Shown here piece after piece: positions 17,385 through 27,510 of a stretch of DNA of 64,000 bases (the first letter of the stretch is position 1; the number at the start of each line of letters is the position of its first letter). The notes beneath the pieces are model-generated. The model worked only from the letters and a program-made list of their open reading frames with translations, made no database searches and was not told where the DNA came from. The DNA is taken from assembly GCF_964059235.1 (NCBI RefSeq), contig NZ_OZ060452.1:124001-188000 (forward strand), written 5' to 3'. This DNA is from Candidatus Tisiphia endosymbiont of Nedyus quadrimaculatus (GTDB taxonomy: Bacteria; Pseudomonadota; Alphaproteobacteria; Rickettsiales; Rickettsiaceae). The position numbers were made by a program, and so were the translations under genes.

Positions 17385-18116
17385 TTACATAAGATATTTT
17401 TGTAATAATGCTTGCAAAATTGCCACAGTCTCGACATCTAATACTCCAGAAAAATTCTTTGGGCGAAAATGCATTTGGAACGATACTATGACATTAGTTG
17501 TTTGTTGATCAATTACTCCTGTCGGCTGCAACACATAACCATATTTGCTAAATTGTTCTTGGATTAACTTTACATTAGACATATCTACCTTAGGTATTAG
17601 AGCATTAACAGTATCTTGATCATACCAAGCTCCGATATTATTATCATATAATTGTTTCCATGGGAATAGAGGTCCTGGGTCTTGTTTCCTTCCCGGAGCG
17701 GCATCAGAATGACCGATCACACAAGTGGGGTCAATATCATAGCGAGCTATAATATCTTGACAAAGGGCAATTACTGATTCAATCTGATCTGATGCGTAAG
17801 GATGCCAAGTGATCTCTCCTTGAGTATTTTGAGTATAGCCAAGATGTACTATTTCAATACCGATAGAAGTATCGTTTAGGTTTTGATGTCCTTGCCAACT
17901 ACTACTACCAGCATGCCAAGCTCGTTTGGATTCGTCTACTAATTGGAATATATGATTGGGATTAGTATCAGAAACTAGATAGTGACTACTAACTTCTGAA
18001 CCCAATAATAGCTTTAAGGATATCTCTATATCTCTTTCAGTGTAATGCAGTACTAAGAACTTAACTCTTTCATTAAAGGACGCAGCTCTGTAGGTTGTTC
18101 TATCAATTATTATCAT
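17385..18116 (-). CDS. N-acetylmuramoyl-L-alanine amidase with peptidoglycan-binding domain (AmpD/AmiD-like)
   Basis: 243 residues. The amidase_2 domain (about 1-160) contains VKFLVLHYTERD (first zinc His), SIGIEIVHLGY (catalytic Glu) and VIGHSDAAPGRKQDPGPLFP (second His and Asp ligand). A C-terminal peptidoglycan-binding helical domain (about 175-240) carries PTGVIDQQTTNVIVSFQ. It cleaves the lactyl-Ala bond of muropeptides. No signal peptide is visible, which favours cytoplasmic recycling, although the extra binding domain resembles AmiD. Confidence 0.88.
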   Translation of the reverse strand: MIIIDRTTYRAASFNERVKFLVLHYTERDIEISLKLLLGSEVSSHYLVSDTNPNHIFQLVDESKRAWHAGSSSWQGHQNLNDTSIGIEIVHLGYTQNTQGEITWHPYASDQIESVIALCQDIIARYDIDPTCVIGHSDAAPGRKQDPGPLFPWKQLYDNNIGAWYDQDTVNALIPKVDMSNVKLIQEQFSKYGYVLQPTGVIDQQTTNVIVSFQMHFRPKNFSGVLDVETVAILQALLQKYLM

Positions 18117-18127
18117 TTCTGAAAAAC

Positions 18128-19021
18128 CTATTTTATAAGTTGCATTAATTCATCCCATTCTCTTTTGTTTATGCCACTAGATTCTTGAGTAATTTCTTCA
18201 TTATTGAGTAGTTTTTTTATAACAGCAAGTCCTTTTTTAGAAATATTATTTCCTCCTAGCCTATATTCCTCGAAAGCATCATAAGTAAAAGGTACCCAAG
18301 CTTTTACTATTTCTAGCATTTTTTCTGCATATACTCTGATTTCATATTGGGCATGAGAATCCCCGCGTAACAGTAGAAAATGTAACAGATTATGCAAATT
18401 AATCTTCCAATACCATTCTGTATAATAGTTTAAGGTTAAATTCATTCTTGCAAGTTCCCTAGTAATACCTATAGTGTTTTCATCGATAATGTTGCCATAT
18501 TCATCCTGGTTCATCATTTCAGTATAATGCTGATAACATAGTTTAGCATCTTTTTCTAGTAGCACTAAGACTTTATCTGCAATTTCTTTTGGCACTTCTT
18601 CATCACTTCTTCCTTGTTTATTTATTGTGGATTGAGCAGCAAGATTCTGTTTTTCTGGTAAATAAAATTCATTTCCTAATATAGAATATCTAGCTGAATA
18701 TTCATTAACACTAGCGGTTCTGTGACGTATCCATTGTCTTGCAACAAAAATAGGCAGTTTAATATGAAATTTGATATCACACATTTCAAATGGTGTTGTA
18801 TGGTGGTGACGCATTAGGTAATTGATTAAACCTTTATCTTGGCTTAGTTGTTTTGTACCTTTACCATATGATACTCGTGCTGCTTGGACGATGCTACTAT
18901 CATCACCCATATAATCAATAATTCTGATAAAACCATGATCTAGTATTTTTATGGGTTCAAATAATAATTCTTCTAGAGCTGGTACTGTAGCTCTTTTTGT
19001 CTTGTAATTATTGTCGTGCAT
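18128..19021 (-). CDS. thyX: Flavin-dependent thymidylate synthase
   Basis: 297 residues. The ThyX signature [15 protein letters not shown] (RHRxxSxNExSxRY) is present near residue 98-112. It methylates dUMP using methylenetetrahydrofolate, FAD and NADPH, replacing ThyA in Rickettsia and relatives. Further family blocks [18 protein letters not shown] and DLHNLLHFL-like [19 protein letters not shown] are clear. It lies 11 bp from the amidase gene on the same strand. Confidence 0.96.
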   Translation of the reverse strand: MHDNNYKTKRATVPALEELLFEPIKILDHGFIRIIDYMGDDSSIVQAARVSYGKGTKQLSQDKGLINYLMRHHHTTPFEMCDIKFHIKLPIFVARQWIRHRTASVNEYSARYSILGNEFYLPEKQNLAAQSTINKQGRSDEEVPKEIADKVLVLLEKDAKLCYQHYTEMMNQDEYGNIIDENTIGITRELARMNLTLNYYTEWYWKINLHNLLHFLLLRGDSHAQYEIRVYAEKMLEIVKAWVPFTYDAFEEYRLGGNNISKKGLAVIKKLLNNEEITQESSGINKREWDELMQLIK

Positions 19022-19032
19022 TCTTTTCTCTA

Positions 19033-20031
19033 TTATTCTGTTTGAAAATTTGTTAATTCCAGCATCAAATATTCATCCATAGGAATCTTATCTTGATTAA
19101 GCATTTTGTTGATATTAGAACCAAGTGCCTTAAATGACTTACCTTTGGCAATTACTGTTCTAGTGCCAACTGGCACTTTACCATGTAGAGCATATGAAAC
19201 GATTAATGGATAATTAATATCACCAATTTTTATATCTAATTTCTTACCTTTCTGTGCTGAATCATAAATTACCTGACCATTCGATAATTTAGTAATCTTT
19301 ACGTCAACCCCTACTCTATCTCCACATAATAATGGCATTCTATAAGCTATTTCATCATCAAATATCTTTACTTCATTACTATCAACAAAATTATTAGGTA
19401 ATATTGAATTTAAGACAATATTAACTCTATAAGGTACATCATGCTCTCTATCTTCTTCTTTATATTGCTGGTTATAATATGCATATTTTGCAGGAAGCAC
19501 CGCTTGTCTTGTTTGTCCAACCATCATACCTACTACTACAGAATCAAGGCCTGGCATGATCTCTCTAGAACCAAGTGTAAAGGTTTTGGTATTTTCGCTA
19601 AGTAAATTATTGTTAATATCCAATAATTGATAACGTAATGTGACTACGTGACCACAAGTAGCTGGCCCTTTAGTCCCATTACCAAAGCTATTAATCTTAA
19701 ACATTGGTTGTATTAAGTCTCTATTAACCTCTATAGTATATTTACCATCAGCAATAGGTTTGTTCGTTGGTTGTAATAAATGCTCAAAAAATAGTCGACC
19801 TTCTTCTGTCTTAAGAGCATTTATCAAAACCTTTGAAACAGTTTTTTCAAGAAAATTACCAGTTAATGGTATATTTGCTTGTTCAGGAACAGCTTTAGTA
19901 TTTTTATTATTCTCAGCATCATTAGTAGTCTGAACTTTAGGGTCTTTATCCTCGGGAGGAGAGAGCATCTTCATTTGAACAATAGAGTAAATAATTGCTG
20001 CAGCAATTATAAGACTTAAAGCTTTTTGCAT
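19033..20031 (-). CDS. FKBP-type peptidyl-prolyl isomerase, membrane-anchored
   Basis: 332 residues from the ATG at 20031, which has GAGG 9 nt upstream; the frame extends to a TTG at 20049. An N-terminal signal/anchor ([18 protein letters not shown]) is followed by a charged linker. A first FKBP domain has [19 protein letters not shown] and [20 protein letters not shown]; the C-terminal half looks like a second, degenerate one ([19 protein letters not shown]). Probable periplasmic folding helper. The function beyond the domain call is not visible. Confidence 0.75.
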   Translation of the reverse strand: MQKALSLIIAAAIIYSIVQMKMLSPPEDKDPKVQTTNDAENNKNTKAVPEQANIPLTGNFLEKTVSKVLINALKTEEGRLFFEHLLQPTNKPIADGKYTIEVNRDLIQPMFKINSFGNGTKGPATCGHVVTLRYQLLDINNNLLSENTKTFTLGSREIMPGLDSVVVGMMVGQTRQAVLPAKYAYYNQQYKEEDREHDVPYRVNIVLNSILPNNFVDSNEVKIFDDEIAYRMPLLCGDRVGVDVKITKLSNGQVIYDSAQKGKKLDIKIGDINYPLIVSYALHGKVPVGTRTVIAKGKSFKALGSNINKMLNQDKIPMDEYLMLELTNFQTE

Positions 20032-20071
20032 ATAATAACCTCGATCCAATTGTTAGGTTCTTGCCATCAAC

Positions 20072-20710
20072 CTAAAGAGACACAGTAAATTCTGCAGTAG
20101 TTTTTGCAGTAATTTCTTCTAAACTTACATCATTTGGTTTTTGGACTAAGCACATACCATCCCTAGTAATATCAAAAATTCCAATATCTGTTATTACCCT
20201 ATCTACTACCTTAACGCCAGTTAGAGGTAATGTACATTTCTTCAATAACTTCATGCTACCATCTTTAGCTATATGTTCCATGATCACGACTACACGTTTG
20301 ACATTTGCCACCAAATCCATAGCTCCTCCCATACCTTTAACCATTTTCCCTGGTATCGTCCAATTGGCAAGATCTCCATCTTGAGTAACCTGCATAGCTC
20401 CTAAAATAGTTAAGTCTATGTGAGAACCTCTAATCATGGCAAATGATGAGGCACTATCAAAATAGCTAGTTTGCGGAATTAAAGTTATTGTTTGTTTCCC
20501 TGCATTAATTAAATCAGGGTCTTCTTCTCCTGCAAAAGGAAACTCCCCCATTCCAAGCATACCATTCTCGCTTTGAAATATGATATCCATATTTGGTGGA
20601 ATATAATTTGCCACGTTTGTCGGTATTCCGATACCAAGATTGACGTATAGACCTTGGCTTAGTTCAAGATTCGCCGCTATTTGACACATTTGCTCTTTAG
20701 TCCATGCCAT
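20072..20710 (-). CDS. scoB: 3-oxoacid CoA-transferase subunit B
   Basis: 212 residues. LGIGIPTNVANYIP and FQSENGMLGMGEFPF carry the SENG motif with the catalytic Glu that forms the CoA thioester. With ScoA it moves CoA from succinyl-CoA to acetoacetate. The pair is adjacent with 7 bp between, scoA first. In Rickettsiales it probably links host ketone or fatty-acid-derived units to central metabolism. Confidence 0.95.
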   Translation of the reverse strand: MAWTKEQMCQIAANLELSQGLYVNLGIGIPTNVANYIPPNMDIIFQSENGMLGMGEFPFAGEEDPDLINAGKQTITLIPQTSYFDSASSFAMIRGSHIDLTILGAMQVTQDGDLANWTIPGKMVKGMGGAMDLVANVKRVVVIMEHIAKDGSMKLLKKCTLPLTGVKVVDRVITDIGIFDITRDGMCLVQKPNDVSLEEITAKTTAEFTVSL

Positions 20711-20717
20711 TTTGTAC

Positions 20718-21416
20718 TTATTTCTCTCTAGTTGTTATATGTTCTATACGTTTTTCATATTTTTCACCGAGTACTAGCCTATTTATGAAAATATTAGGTG
20801 TATGAATATTATTAGGATCAAGTCTACCTGTCTCAACTATCTCTTCTACTTCACAGACTGTTATAGTAGCGGCAGTTGCCATTATGGGATTGAAATTCCT
20901 AGCTGTTTTATTGTAAATTACATTGGCACTTTTATCAGCTTTCCAACCTTTAACAATCGCTAAATCTGCAAAAAGAGCGGTTTCCATAAGGTATTTCTCA
21001 CCATTAAATTCACGTACTTCTTTTCCCTCTTCTACTATCGTACCAACTCCTGTCCGTGTATAAAATGCTGGAATTCCTGCACCAGCAGCTCTAATTCTTT
21101 CCGATAACGTCCCTTGCGGGTTTAATTCAAGTTCTAAAGAACCATTAATATATTGTTGCTCAAAAAGTTTGTTCTCTCCTACATAGGAAGAAATCATTTT
21201 TTTTATTTGACCAGTTTGCAGTAATAAACCAAGACCAAAATTATCTATGCCACAATTATTACTGATCACCGTTAAATTCTTTACTTTTGACTTTAATATA
21301 GTATTAATCAAATTTTCAGGTATACCACAAAGACCAAAACCTCCAGCCATAATAGTCATGCCATCATGCAGTAAATCAGCTAAAGCTAATTCAGAAGAGG
21401 AGTATAATTTATTCAT
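20718..21416 (-). CDS. scoA: 3-oxoacid CoA-transferase subunit A
   Basis: 232 residues. [20 protein letters not shown] is the glycine-rich CoA-transferase signature; [16 protein letters not shown] and [16 protein letters not shown] are further family blocks. Works as heteromer with ScoB. An Rpn-type nuclease gene lies 8 bp upstream on the same strand, an unusual neighbour. Confidence 0.95.
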   Translation of the reverse strand: MNKLYSSSELALADLLHDGMTIMAGGFGLCGIPENLINTILKSKVKNLTVISNNCGIDNFGLGLLLQTGQIKKMISSYVGENKLFEQQYINGSLELELNPQGTLSERIRAAGAGIPAFYTRTGVGTIVEEGKEVREFNGEKYLMETALFADLAIVKGWKADKSANVIYNKTARNFNPIMATAATITVCEVEEIVETGRLDPNNIHTPNIFINRLVLGEKYEKRIEHITTREK

Positions 21417-21424
21417 ATTACTGT

Positions 21425-22273
21425 TTATTCTTTTAATAGTTCTATTCTTTCTACGGGTAGTTCCGTAAATTCAATGATTTCATCTATGGATTTTCCCTTA
21501 GCCAACATTTTTTTTGCTATTTTTATTTTTTGTTCTTCCAAAGCAGCCACCATATAATCACGTTCTTTTAAGTTTTCATTGACATAACTCTGATAGTGTT
21601 GACGTTCTTCCGGAGTCATTTTTAAAACACTCAGACGCTTCGCTACCTTTTTCATATAAGGTGACTTAAAGTCATCTTTAACTTCACAATGTTTAGCAAA
21701 ATATAACCACTCATCTAACTCATCTTTTATAACATCATTAAATAGTGGTACAGAAATAATAAAATATTCAGGAAATATATTATAAATATCAAAAAACCTG
21801 AGTCTCATATCAGCAAGGTGCAGGTCTACTGGATGTTCGTTATCCATTTTTCTAAATATAGTTTGACCGTGATACAATGGTGAATCTATATTGCTCGAGA
21901 GAAAATATATTAAGTTGATATGGAATATTTTCTTAATATCCTTATAATCCTGATCAGAATTAATATTATCAACAATCAACCGACAACTATTAAAACATGC
22001 TTTGTGGAGAAAAGTGTGAGTAATTGAGCGATCTATTTCAACAATATATTTATGACCTTGCTGGTCTTCAACAATAACATCAGCTACGCTTTTTTTTAGG
22101 GCTCTACGCTCTTTATTACTCTCGCTCTCTAGTAAAGCGGTGATTTTCACAGCAGAATAGCCAGCATCCTTAAGCACAGCCGAAATAAAGCCCTCGACTA
22201 TTTCATAATCATTTTTATCCTTTAATAGATATTTAATCGCATAATCAAGCGATATCAATGTTTTTTCTGTCAT
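21425..22273 (-). CDS. Rpn-family (PD-(D/E)XK) recombination-promoting nuclease/transposase
   Basis: 282 residues. The N-terminal nuclease core starts [19 protein letters not shown] and has [20 protein letters not shown], with the Asp and the E-x-D variant of the catalytic pair (E-x-Q is commoner). [18 protein letters not shown] and [11 protein letters not shown] follow as in rickettsial 'Rpn family / putative transposase' proteins. The C-terminal helical tail [21 protein letters not shown] is the typical repeat-like region. Rpn proteins are multicopy and mobile or defence-related; the role here is unknown. Confidence 0.85.
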   Translation of the reverse strand: MTEKTLISLDYAIKYLLKDKNDYEIVEGFISAVLKDAGYSAVKITALLESESNKERRALKKSVADVIVEDQQGHKYIVEIDRSITHTFLHKACFNSCRLIVDNINSDQDYKDIKKIFHINLIYFLSSNIDSPLYHGQTIFRKMDNEHPVDLHLADMRLRFFDIYNIFPEYFIISVPLFNDVIKDELDEWLYFAKHCEVKDDFKSPYMKKVAKRLSVLKMTPEERQHYQSYVNENLKERDYMVAALEEQKIKIAKKMLAKGKSIDEIIEFTELPVERIELLKE

Positions 22274-22329
22274 AAAAGTACTAATTGCTTCTCACTGATT
22301 GGTTATTTTAAAACATTTAAGTATAAGTT

Positions 22330-23367
22330 TCAAATATTTCCATTAAACATATTATATTGGTTATCATCAATGCGAGACGTAGGGCTTGCTATTCCAAGAT
22401 GATCAAAAGCATTTTTGGTAATAATTCTGCCCCTAGAAGTACGTTGTAATAACCCTATTTGTATTAAATATGGTTCTATAGTCTCTTCAACAGCATCACG
22501 TTGTTCTGATAGAGCTGCGGCAATTGTTTCTATACCAACCGGACCTCCAGCATAATTATCAGCAATAAATTTTAAGTATCTATAATCATTACTGTCTAAA
22601 CCTATTTTGTCAACTTCTAATCGATTTAGGGAGATATTAGCAATATTTTTATCAATTTCTAGCTTATCATCGACAGAAGCAAAATCTCTCACCCGTCTAA
22701 CTAGCCTAAGAGCAATTCTTGGTGTTCCTCTACTACGCTTAGCTATCTCTTCTAATGCCTCATCGGTTAAATTAATTGCTAGCAATTTACTAGCTCTACT
22801 CAAAACAAGTTTTAATTCAGCCACGTTATAAAAATGCAAACGCAATGGTATACCAAATCTATCTCTCAAAGGATTGCTGAGTAAACCGAGCCTAGTAGTT
22901 GCTCCAACTAAAGTGAAATTGGGTAGATTAATTTTTACTGACCTTGCTGAAGGCCCTTCACCAATAACTATGTCCAAAGCAAAATCTTCCATTGCTTGGT
23001 ACAATACTTCTTCAATATTTGTACTAAGACGGTGAATTTCATCGATAAATAACACATCATTATCTTGCAAATTAGTAAGTATAGCAGCCAGGTCAGCCGC
23101 TTTTGATATAGCAGGTCCTGAGGTGGATTTAAAATTTACTCCCATTTCCTTAGAAATAATTTGTGCAAGAGTGGTTTTACCAAGTCCAGGAGGACCGTAA
23201 AATAATGTATGATCTAAATGTTCAGACCTATTTTTAGCTGCTTGAATAAAAATAGATAAATTCTCCTTAATTTGTTGTTGTCCGACAAATTCTCTTAAAT
23301 AGCTAGGTCGTAGAGAAAATTCTTGATCGCTCGGAAGTATATCAGCTGACAAAACATTTTTAGACAT
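22330..23367 (-). CDS. ruvB: Holliday junction branch migration ATPase RuvB
   Basis: 345 residues from the ATG at 23367 (frame open to a GTG at 23376). Walker [14 protein letters not shown], Walker B DEIHRLS, sensor motif [18 protein letters not shown] with the arginine, and a C-terminal winged helix ([17 protein letters not shown]). It powers branch migration with RuvA. It starts inside the end of ruvA (8-nt overlap), so they are translated together. Confidence 0.97.
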   Translation of the reverse strand: MSKNVLSADILPSDQEFSLRPSYLREFVGQQQIKENLSIFIQAAKNRSEHLDHTLFYGPPGLGKTTLAQIISKEMGVNFKSTSGPAISKAADLAAILTNLQDNDVLFIDEIHRLSTNIEEVLYQAMEDFALDIVIGEGPSARSVKINLPNFTLVGATTRLGLLSNPLRDRFGIPLRLHFYNVAELKLVLSRASKLLAINLTDEALEEIAKRSRGTPRIALRLVRRVRDFASVDDKLEIDKNIANISLNRLEVDKIGLDSNDYRYLKFIADNYAGGPVGIETIAAALSEQRDAVEETIEPYLIQIGLLQRTSRGRIITKNAFDHLGIASPTSRIDDNQYNMFNGNI

Positions 23368-23962
23368 TGGATCCACGTGCTTTTAGCGCAAGTTTAATTA
23401 GTTCATTAATAGAGAGATTAGAATTTTCTGCAATAATTCCCTGTACTAAATTCTGTGCTTCAGTTTTACCAATACCAAGCGAGGTTAACACTAATGTGGC
23501 ATCAGATGATATCTTAGCTAAGTCAGTATCATTGTTATCCATAGTAAGGTTGTTAGTAAAATTAGTTAAGGCTTTATCCTTTAACTCTATGATAATTCGT
23601 TCAGCTAGTTTTAGCCCAACACCAGAAATGGCTTTAAAAGCTTCTTTATCCCTTCTTGCTATCGCTGATTGGATTTGCTCGGGTGATAAATTTGATAAAA
23701 TAGCTAAAGCCATTCTTGTACCAATACCGTTTACCGATTGTAATAAATTAAAAAAAGCCTTCTCTTCGAGAGATAAAAAGCCGTAAAGATTAATATGATC
23801 TTCTCTTACATGTGTTTCAATAAATAATTGACAAAACTCATTAACGACTAACTTATTTAAAGTTTTACTAGAACAATACACTAAATATCCAACACCACTA
23901 ACATCAATAATGACATAATCATTAAAACATGCATCTATTTTACCTTTTAATTTACCAATCAT
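23360..23962 (-). CDS. ruvA: Holliday junction branch migration protein RuvA
   Basis: 200 residues. OB-fold N-terminus [20 protein letters not shown], two helix-hairpin-helix motifs ([17 protein letters not shown] and [21 protein letters not shown]) and a flexible linker to a small C-terminal domain that contacts RuvB ([12 protein letters not shown]). The tetramer holds the Holliday junction. Lies 5' of ruvB; ruvC is not in the window. Confidence 0.97.
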   Translation of the reverse strand: MIGKLKGKIDACFNDYVIIDVSGVGYLVYCSSKTLNKLVVNEFCQLFIETHVREDHINLYGFLSLEEKAFFNLLQSVNGIGTRMALAILSNLSPEQIQSAIARRDKEAFKAISGVGLKLAERIIIELKDKALTNFTNNLTMDNNDTDLAKISSDATLVLTSLGIGKTEAQNLVQGIIAENSNLSINELIKLALKARGSNV

Positions 23963-23965
23963 AAT

Positions 23966-24208
23966 TTATTTAGTATCAGATTTTACTTTTGGTTTACGAT
24001 TTTTTGTACATATATGTGCTATTACTGGCAATATAGTTACTATCGAAGCTAAAATATAATGTAGTAACGTTGGAGTTTCAGTGCAATGGCATTGACCATC
24101 ATCAGGAAATGTTGATATAAGTATAATTTTCGCAGCAACCCAAGTAATCACTATATATATAAGCAAGTATACTACATATTTAACCTTTTCCCAAATACTC
24201 TTAATCAT
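23966..24208 (-). CDS. Small membrane protein, unknown
   Basis: 80 residues with two hydrophobic segments: VVYLLIYIVITWVAAKIILI (about 11-30) and YILASIVTILPVIAHI (about 50-66), separated by a short loop with GQCHCTETPT that holds two cysteines. The C-terminus is basic. It ends 3 bp before ruvA, so it may share its message. I do not recognise a family. Confidence 0.55.
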   Translation of the reverse strand: MIKSIWEKVKYVVYLLIYIVITWVAAKIILISTFPDDGQCHCTETPTLLHYILASIVTILPVIAHICTKNRKPKVKSDTK

Positions 24209-24299
24209 AATCTTCTCTTCTACTATAGCTAACCATTATATAACAATAATAGATATGTTAGCTTCTGTGAATATTTCTATCTAATGGTCTTATCGATCA

Positions 24300-24747
24300 T
24301 TATTTTCGTTCTCGAATCCGTAACGGAATTTAGTACGCTGCGGTTCTTGCTTAGCGAAAATGCCTATAAATCTATAGTACCCTACATTTTTTATATAACC
24401 ACTACTAAAATGACTGCTGATCGTCATTGCGAGGAGTCGCTGAAAGCGGCGACGTGGCAATCCAAGATACGCGAAGCGTACTAGAAAAAACAGCTTTGCT
24501 GTTTACCTGGATCGCCACGGCATCTAAAGATGCCTCGCGATGACGATTATAGAAACAATGTAGGGTACTATGAAATCTACTCATTACATAGAAATGTTCA
24601 CAGCAACCTAGTAAATGATAGACTTAATTAACTCACCTTACGCATAACCCCCACAACTGTCGAAAGTTAGTAAATACAGCTTCCCTATACGTCATTGCGA
24701 ACGTAAGCGAAGCAATCCAGTAACATCATTTATCTATAGATTGTTTC
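24300..24747. repeat. Repeat-filled stretch upstream of ruvA unit
   Basis: A GTCATTGCGA-type palindrome spans about 24418-24546 (arms GATCGTCATTGCGAGGA and TGCCTCGCGATGACGATT). At about 24653 an outer arm CCACAACTGTCGAAAGTTAG begins a composite element whose inner palindrome (24690 on) is cut off at the 3' end of the phasin-like gene. TCTCGAATCCGTAACGGAAT near 24312 resembles a segment at 14434. No gene seen. Confidence 0.7.
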
Positions 24748-25194
24748 CTAGATTGCTTTGTTTTTTATGTTGTCACAAGTCTTAGTCATCTCTCCTGTCA
24801 TACTATTTATGGCATCAAACATTTGCATTGAAGTATCGGATGCCATACTGGCAAACTCTTTAATGTTATTGATTGAAGTCTCGCAAGTCGACTTAAGGTA
24901 TTTTTGCTGACATTCGGCTATTTGGTTTAAATCTCCAGAAGCTATTGCATCTTTTGTAGAATTCAGCATATTCATAGCATTGTTCTGAAAAGCCTCTGAA
25001 TTTTTTTGGATCATAGACTGCAGTGATTCAGTAATAATCTGATTTGTTGTAGTAAGTATTTTAGTACTTTTCTTGATAGTATCTGACATAGCAGAAAAAT
25101 CCATAACAGGTAAGTTTTTTACGGAATTCATGTAAACTTCTGGATTCATAAAAGATTTCATTAAATCTAAAAATTGGGTAGTACTATTAGTCAT
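24748..25194 (-). CDS. Phasin-family protein
   Basis: 148 residues, almost all helical, with no cysteine-rich or catalytic motif. TTQFLDLMKSFMNPEVYMNS and AFQNNAMNMLNSTKDAIASG fit the Phasin_2 pattern of small amphipathic proteins that coat polyhydroxyalkanoate granules or act as chaperone-like proteins. The last codons (KAI then TAG) fall in a GTCATTGCGA-type repeat, so the C-terminus was set by a repeat insertion or rearrangement. Orthologue length would show whether residues were lost. Confidence 0.65.
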   Translation of the reverse strand: MTNSTTQFLDLMKSFMNPEVYMNSVKNLPVMDFSAMSDTIKKSTKILTTTNQIITESLQSMIQKNSEAFQNNAMNMLNSTKDAIASGDLNQIAECQQKYLKSTCETSINNIKEFASMASDTSMQMFDAINSMTGEMTKTCDNIKNKAI

Positions 25195-25349
25195 TGTAAA
25201 TCCTCTAAATTAAGTGATTCTATTTATTGTGTAAATCATAAACTTCATGCTAGCACTTATAAAAACATGAGTCAATAGCTGGTTAATAATAATCTTAATA
25301 TAGTCAATTGATTATATACTGCTATGATTTCAAGAGTTGGGTAGACGAT

Positions 25350-25467
25350 AGTATAACTTCAAGAAGAGCTAGAAGTGTCAAAGTCGAGCAGCGGAGCGTA
25401 CATTAGTACGTGACAGCACAGATCTTTGACCGCGGGAACGCCAATTATTGAAGTTCTACCTGAGTAT
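25350..25467. repeat. Palindromic element at the 3' end of oligopeptidase B gene
   Basis: Imperfect inverted ends ATAACTTCAAGAA and TTGAAGTTCTACCTGAGTAT around a GCGGAGCGTACATTAGTACG centre. The centre is shared with the 153-bp repeats at 45359 and 53197 (GCGGAGCGTACAT..AGTACGTGA). A fragment of the right end recurs at 57735-57788. The element covers the last codons of the peptidase gene. Confidence 0.65.
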
Positions 25468-27510
25468 CCCAAAAACCCTAAATACAAATACTATATCATC
25501 GGCTGCTTCTTTTAGATAATCGAAACGACTAGAAGCCCCTTTATGTCCTGAATCCATATTAGTTTTTAGCAATAATATATTATCGTCGAGTTTTGTTGCA
25601 CGAATCCTTGCTGCCCATTTAGCCGCTTCCCAATACCCAACTCTTGGGTCAGAGATTCCAGCAGTAATAAATAGACTTGGATAATTTTGTGGCTTTATAT
25701 TATCGTACGGAGAATAAGACTTAATATAGTTAAAATAGTCTAATTCTTTAGGATTTCCCCACTCTTTAAACTCACTGGGGGTTAATGGCAATTGTTCATC
25801 GAGCATGGTATTTAACATATCAACAAAAGGTACATGGGCAAGTGCTGCTTTAAATAATTGTGGTTGCTCATTAATTACCGCTCCAATTAACAACCCCCCT
25901 GCACTTCCGCCACAGATTACTATATTACCTTGGCTAGTATATTTTTCTTTAATTAGCTCTTTACTAACCGCAATAAAGTCGTCAAAAGTTCTTTTTTTAT
26001 TGAGGAATTTGGCAGCCTCATACCAATCATGTCCAAGATCATCTCCACCTCTAATATGGGCAAGAGCGTAGACAAACCCACGATCTACAAGAGAAATAGC
26101 TGTATTCCGAAAAGATACTGGTATGCTAATACCATATGAACCATAGCCATACAAATATAAAGGATTTTCCCCATCTTTTTTAAACAGTGCTTTTTTATAT
26201 AATAAGGTAATTGGCACTTTAACCCCCTCATTATCAGCAAATATCCTTTCTACCGTATATTCTTCAGGGTTGAAACCACTTGGTATTTCTTGCACTTTCA
26301 ATATTGACAATTGATCACTATCAAAATCATAACTATAAGTGGTGTTTGGTCTAGCAAGTGAAGAATAATTTACTCTAATATCATCTGCCTCAAAATTAGT
26401 AGACAAAGCGTAGGCAGTAAAAGAAGTATCCGGAAAGTGAATAACTTTTTCCTCCTGTTCTTTAAGATATTTTATTTTAATAACAGGCAATCCTTGGTCA
26501 CGATAATTAAGTATCAAATAATTTCTAGTGATGTCAAAGCTTGATAAATATCTACCCGAATCTTCCGGTATATAATCATTTTTCCACAAATCATTTTGGA
26601 AATTATTTACATTTACTAGTACTATACGAAAGTTTTTTGCCCCTTCATTGGTCTTAATATAAAAATTATCACCATTATGCTCAACATCATAAAAAATCTC
26701 TTCTTTTGACGCTCTAATCAGTTTAGGCTGAAAGCTATGATCATGCATTTGCACCGCATATATTTCATTTTCATTATGACCAAAGCTATTAACAAAAATA
26801 TATTGTCGACTAGCTGACTTTGTAGCGTCCAGCTGATATAATGGGTCTGTTATATGGAGTACTAACTTATCATCTGAAACTACATCACCTAAAGAGTGGA
26901 ACATTAATTTATCATGACGAAAATTCTCATTAATAGGCATATAAAAAAATCCCTTGAGATCTTCATGCCAAATTATATTACTACTAACGTTATTTATTTC
27001 ATCTAGTAAATATTCTTTAGTCTTTAAGTTATAAACCCTAATTATATATTTTTCATCACCGGAAAAATCAGCACTATAAGCCATTAACGTATGATCAGGA
27101 GAGACTGCTACTTGCCCTACATCAGTAAATTTATTACCTTTAGAGATGCTATTAACATCTAATATAATTTCTTCATAAGCATCTACTGACCCCATTTTTC
27201 GGCAATATATAGGATATTCTGTAGTTTCTTCAGTTCTAGTATAATAGTAATAATTATCTTTCTTTACGTAAGTTGACTGATCCTCGAGCTTAATCCTACC
27301 TTTTAGCTCTTCAAATATTTTATCTTTTTCTTGTTGTAATTGTACAAAAAATTGCTCGGAATATTTATTTTCTGCCTGTAAATATTCTATAATTTTTTTA
27401 TTATTAACATTAGGCCATTCACTATCCCTAAGCCAAGCATACTCATCTGTAATTTTTTGACCATGTAATACAAAATTATAATCAATCTTATCGGCTATGG
27501 GGGGCTTCAC
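25456..27510 (-). CDS. ptrB: Oligopeptidase B (S9A serine peptidase)
   Basis: 684 residues. N-terminal beta-propeller (about 70-400) and C-terminal alpha/beta-hydrolase. VICGGSAGGLLIGAV holds the nucleophile Ser, ITAGISDPRVGYWEAAKW the Asp, and MDSGHKGASSRFDYLKE the His. YGYGSYGISIPVSF and HIRGGDDLGHDWYE are S9A blocks. It cuts small peptides after basic residues. The GTG start overlaps the upstream antiporter stop (GTGA), so it is the last gene of that cluster. Confidence 0.93.
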   Translation of the reverse strand: MKPPIADKIDYNFVLHGQKITDEYAWLRDSEWPNVNNKKIIEYLQAENKYSEQFFVQLQQEKDKIFEELKGRIKLEDQSTYVKKDNYYYYTRTEETTEYPIYCRKMGSVDAYEEIILDVNSISKGNKFTDVGQVAVSPDHTLMAYSADFSGDEKYIIRVYNLKTKEYLLDEINNVSSNIIWHEDLKGFFYMPINENFRHDKLMFHSLGDVVSDDKLVLHITDPLYQLDATKSASRQYIFVNSFGHNENEIYAVQMHDHSFQPKLIRASKEEIFYDVEHNGDNFYIKTNEGAKNFRIVLVNVNNFQNDLWKNDYIPEDSGRYLSSFDITRNYLILNYRDQGLPVIKIKYLKEQEEKVIHFPDTSFTAYALSTNFEADDIRVNYSSLARPNTTYSYDFDSDQLSILKVQEIPSGFNPEEYTVERIFADNEGVKVPITLLYKKALFKKDGENPLYLYGYGSYGISIPVSFRNTAISLVDRGFVYALAHIRGGDDLGHDWYEAAKFLNKKRTFDDFIAVSKELIKEKYTSQGNIVICGGSAGGLLIGAVINEQPQLFKAALAHVPFVDMLNTMLDEQLPLTPSEFKEWGNPKELDYFNYIKSYSPYDNIKPQNYPSLFITAGISDPRVGYWEAAKWAARIRATKLDDNILLLKTNMDSGHKGASSRFDYLKEAADDIVFVFRVFGILR

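Noticed and set aside
24284-24484. 66-residue forward frame after the small membrane protein
   Set aside because: Most of it crosses a GTCATTGCGA-type repeat (RHCEESLKAATWQSK is a repeat translation) and there is no ribosome site.
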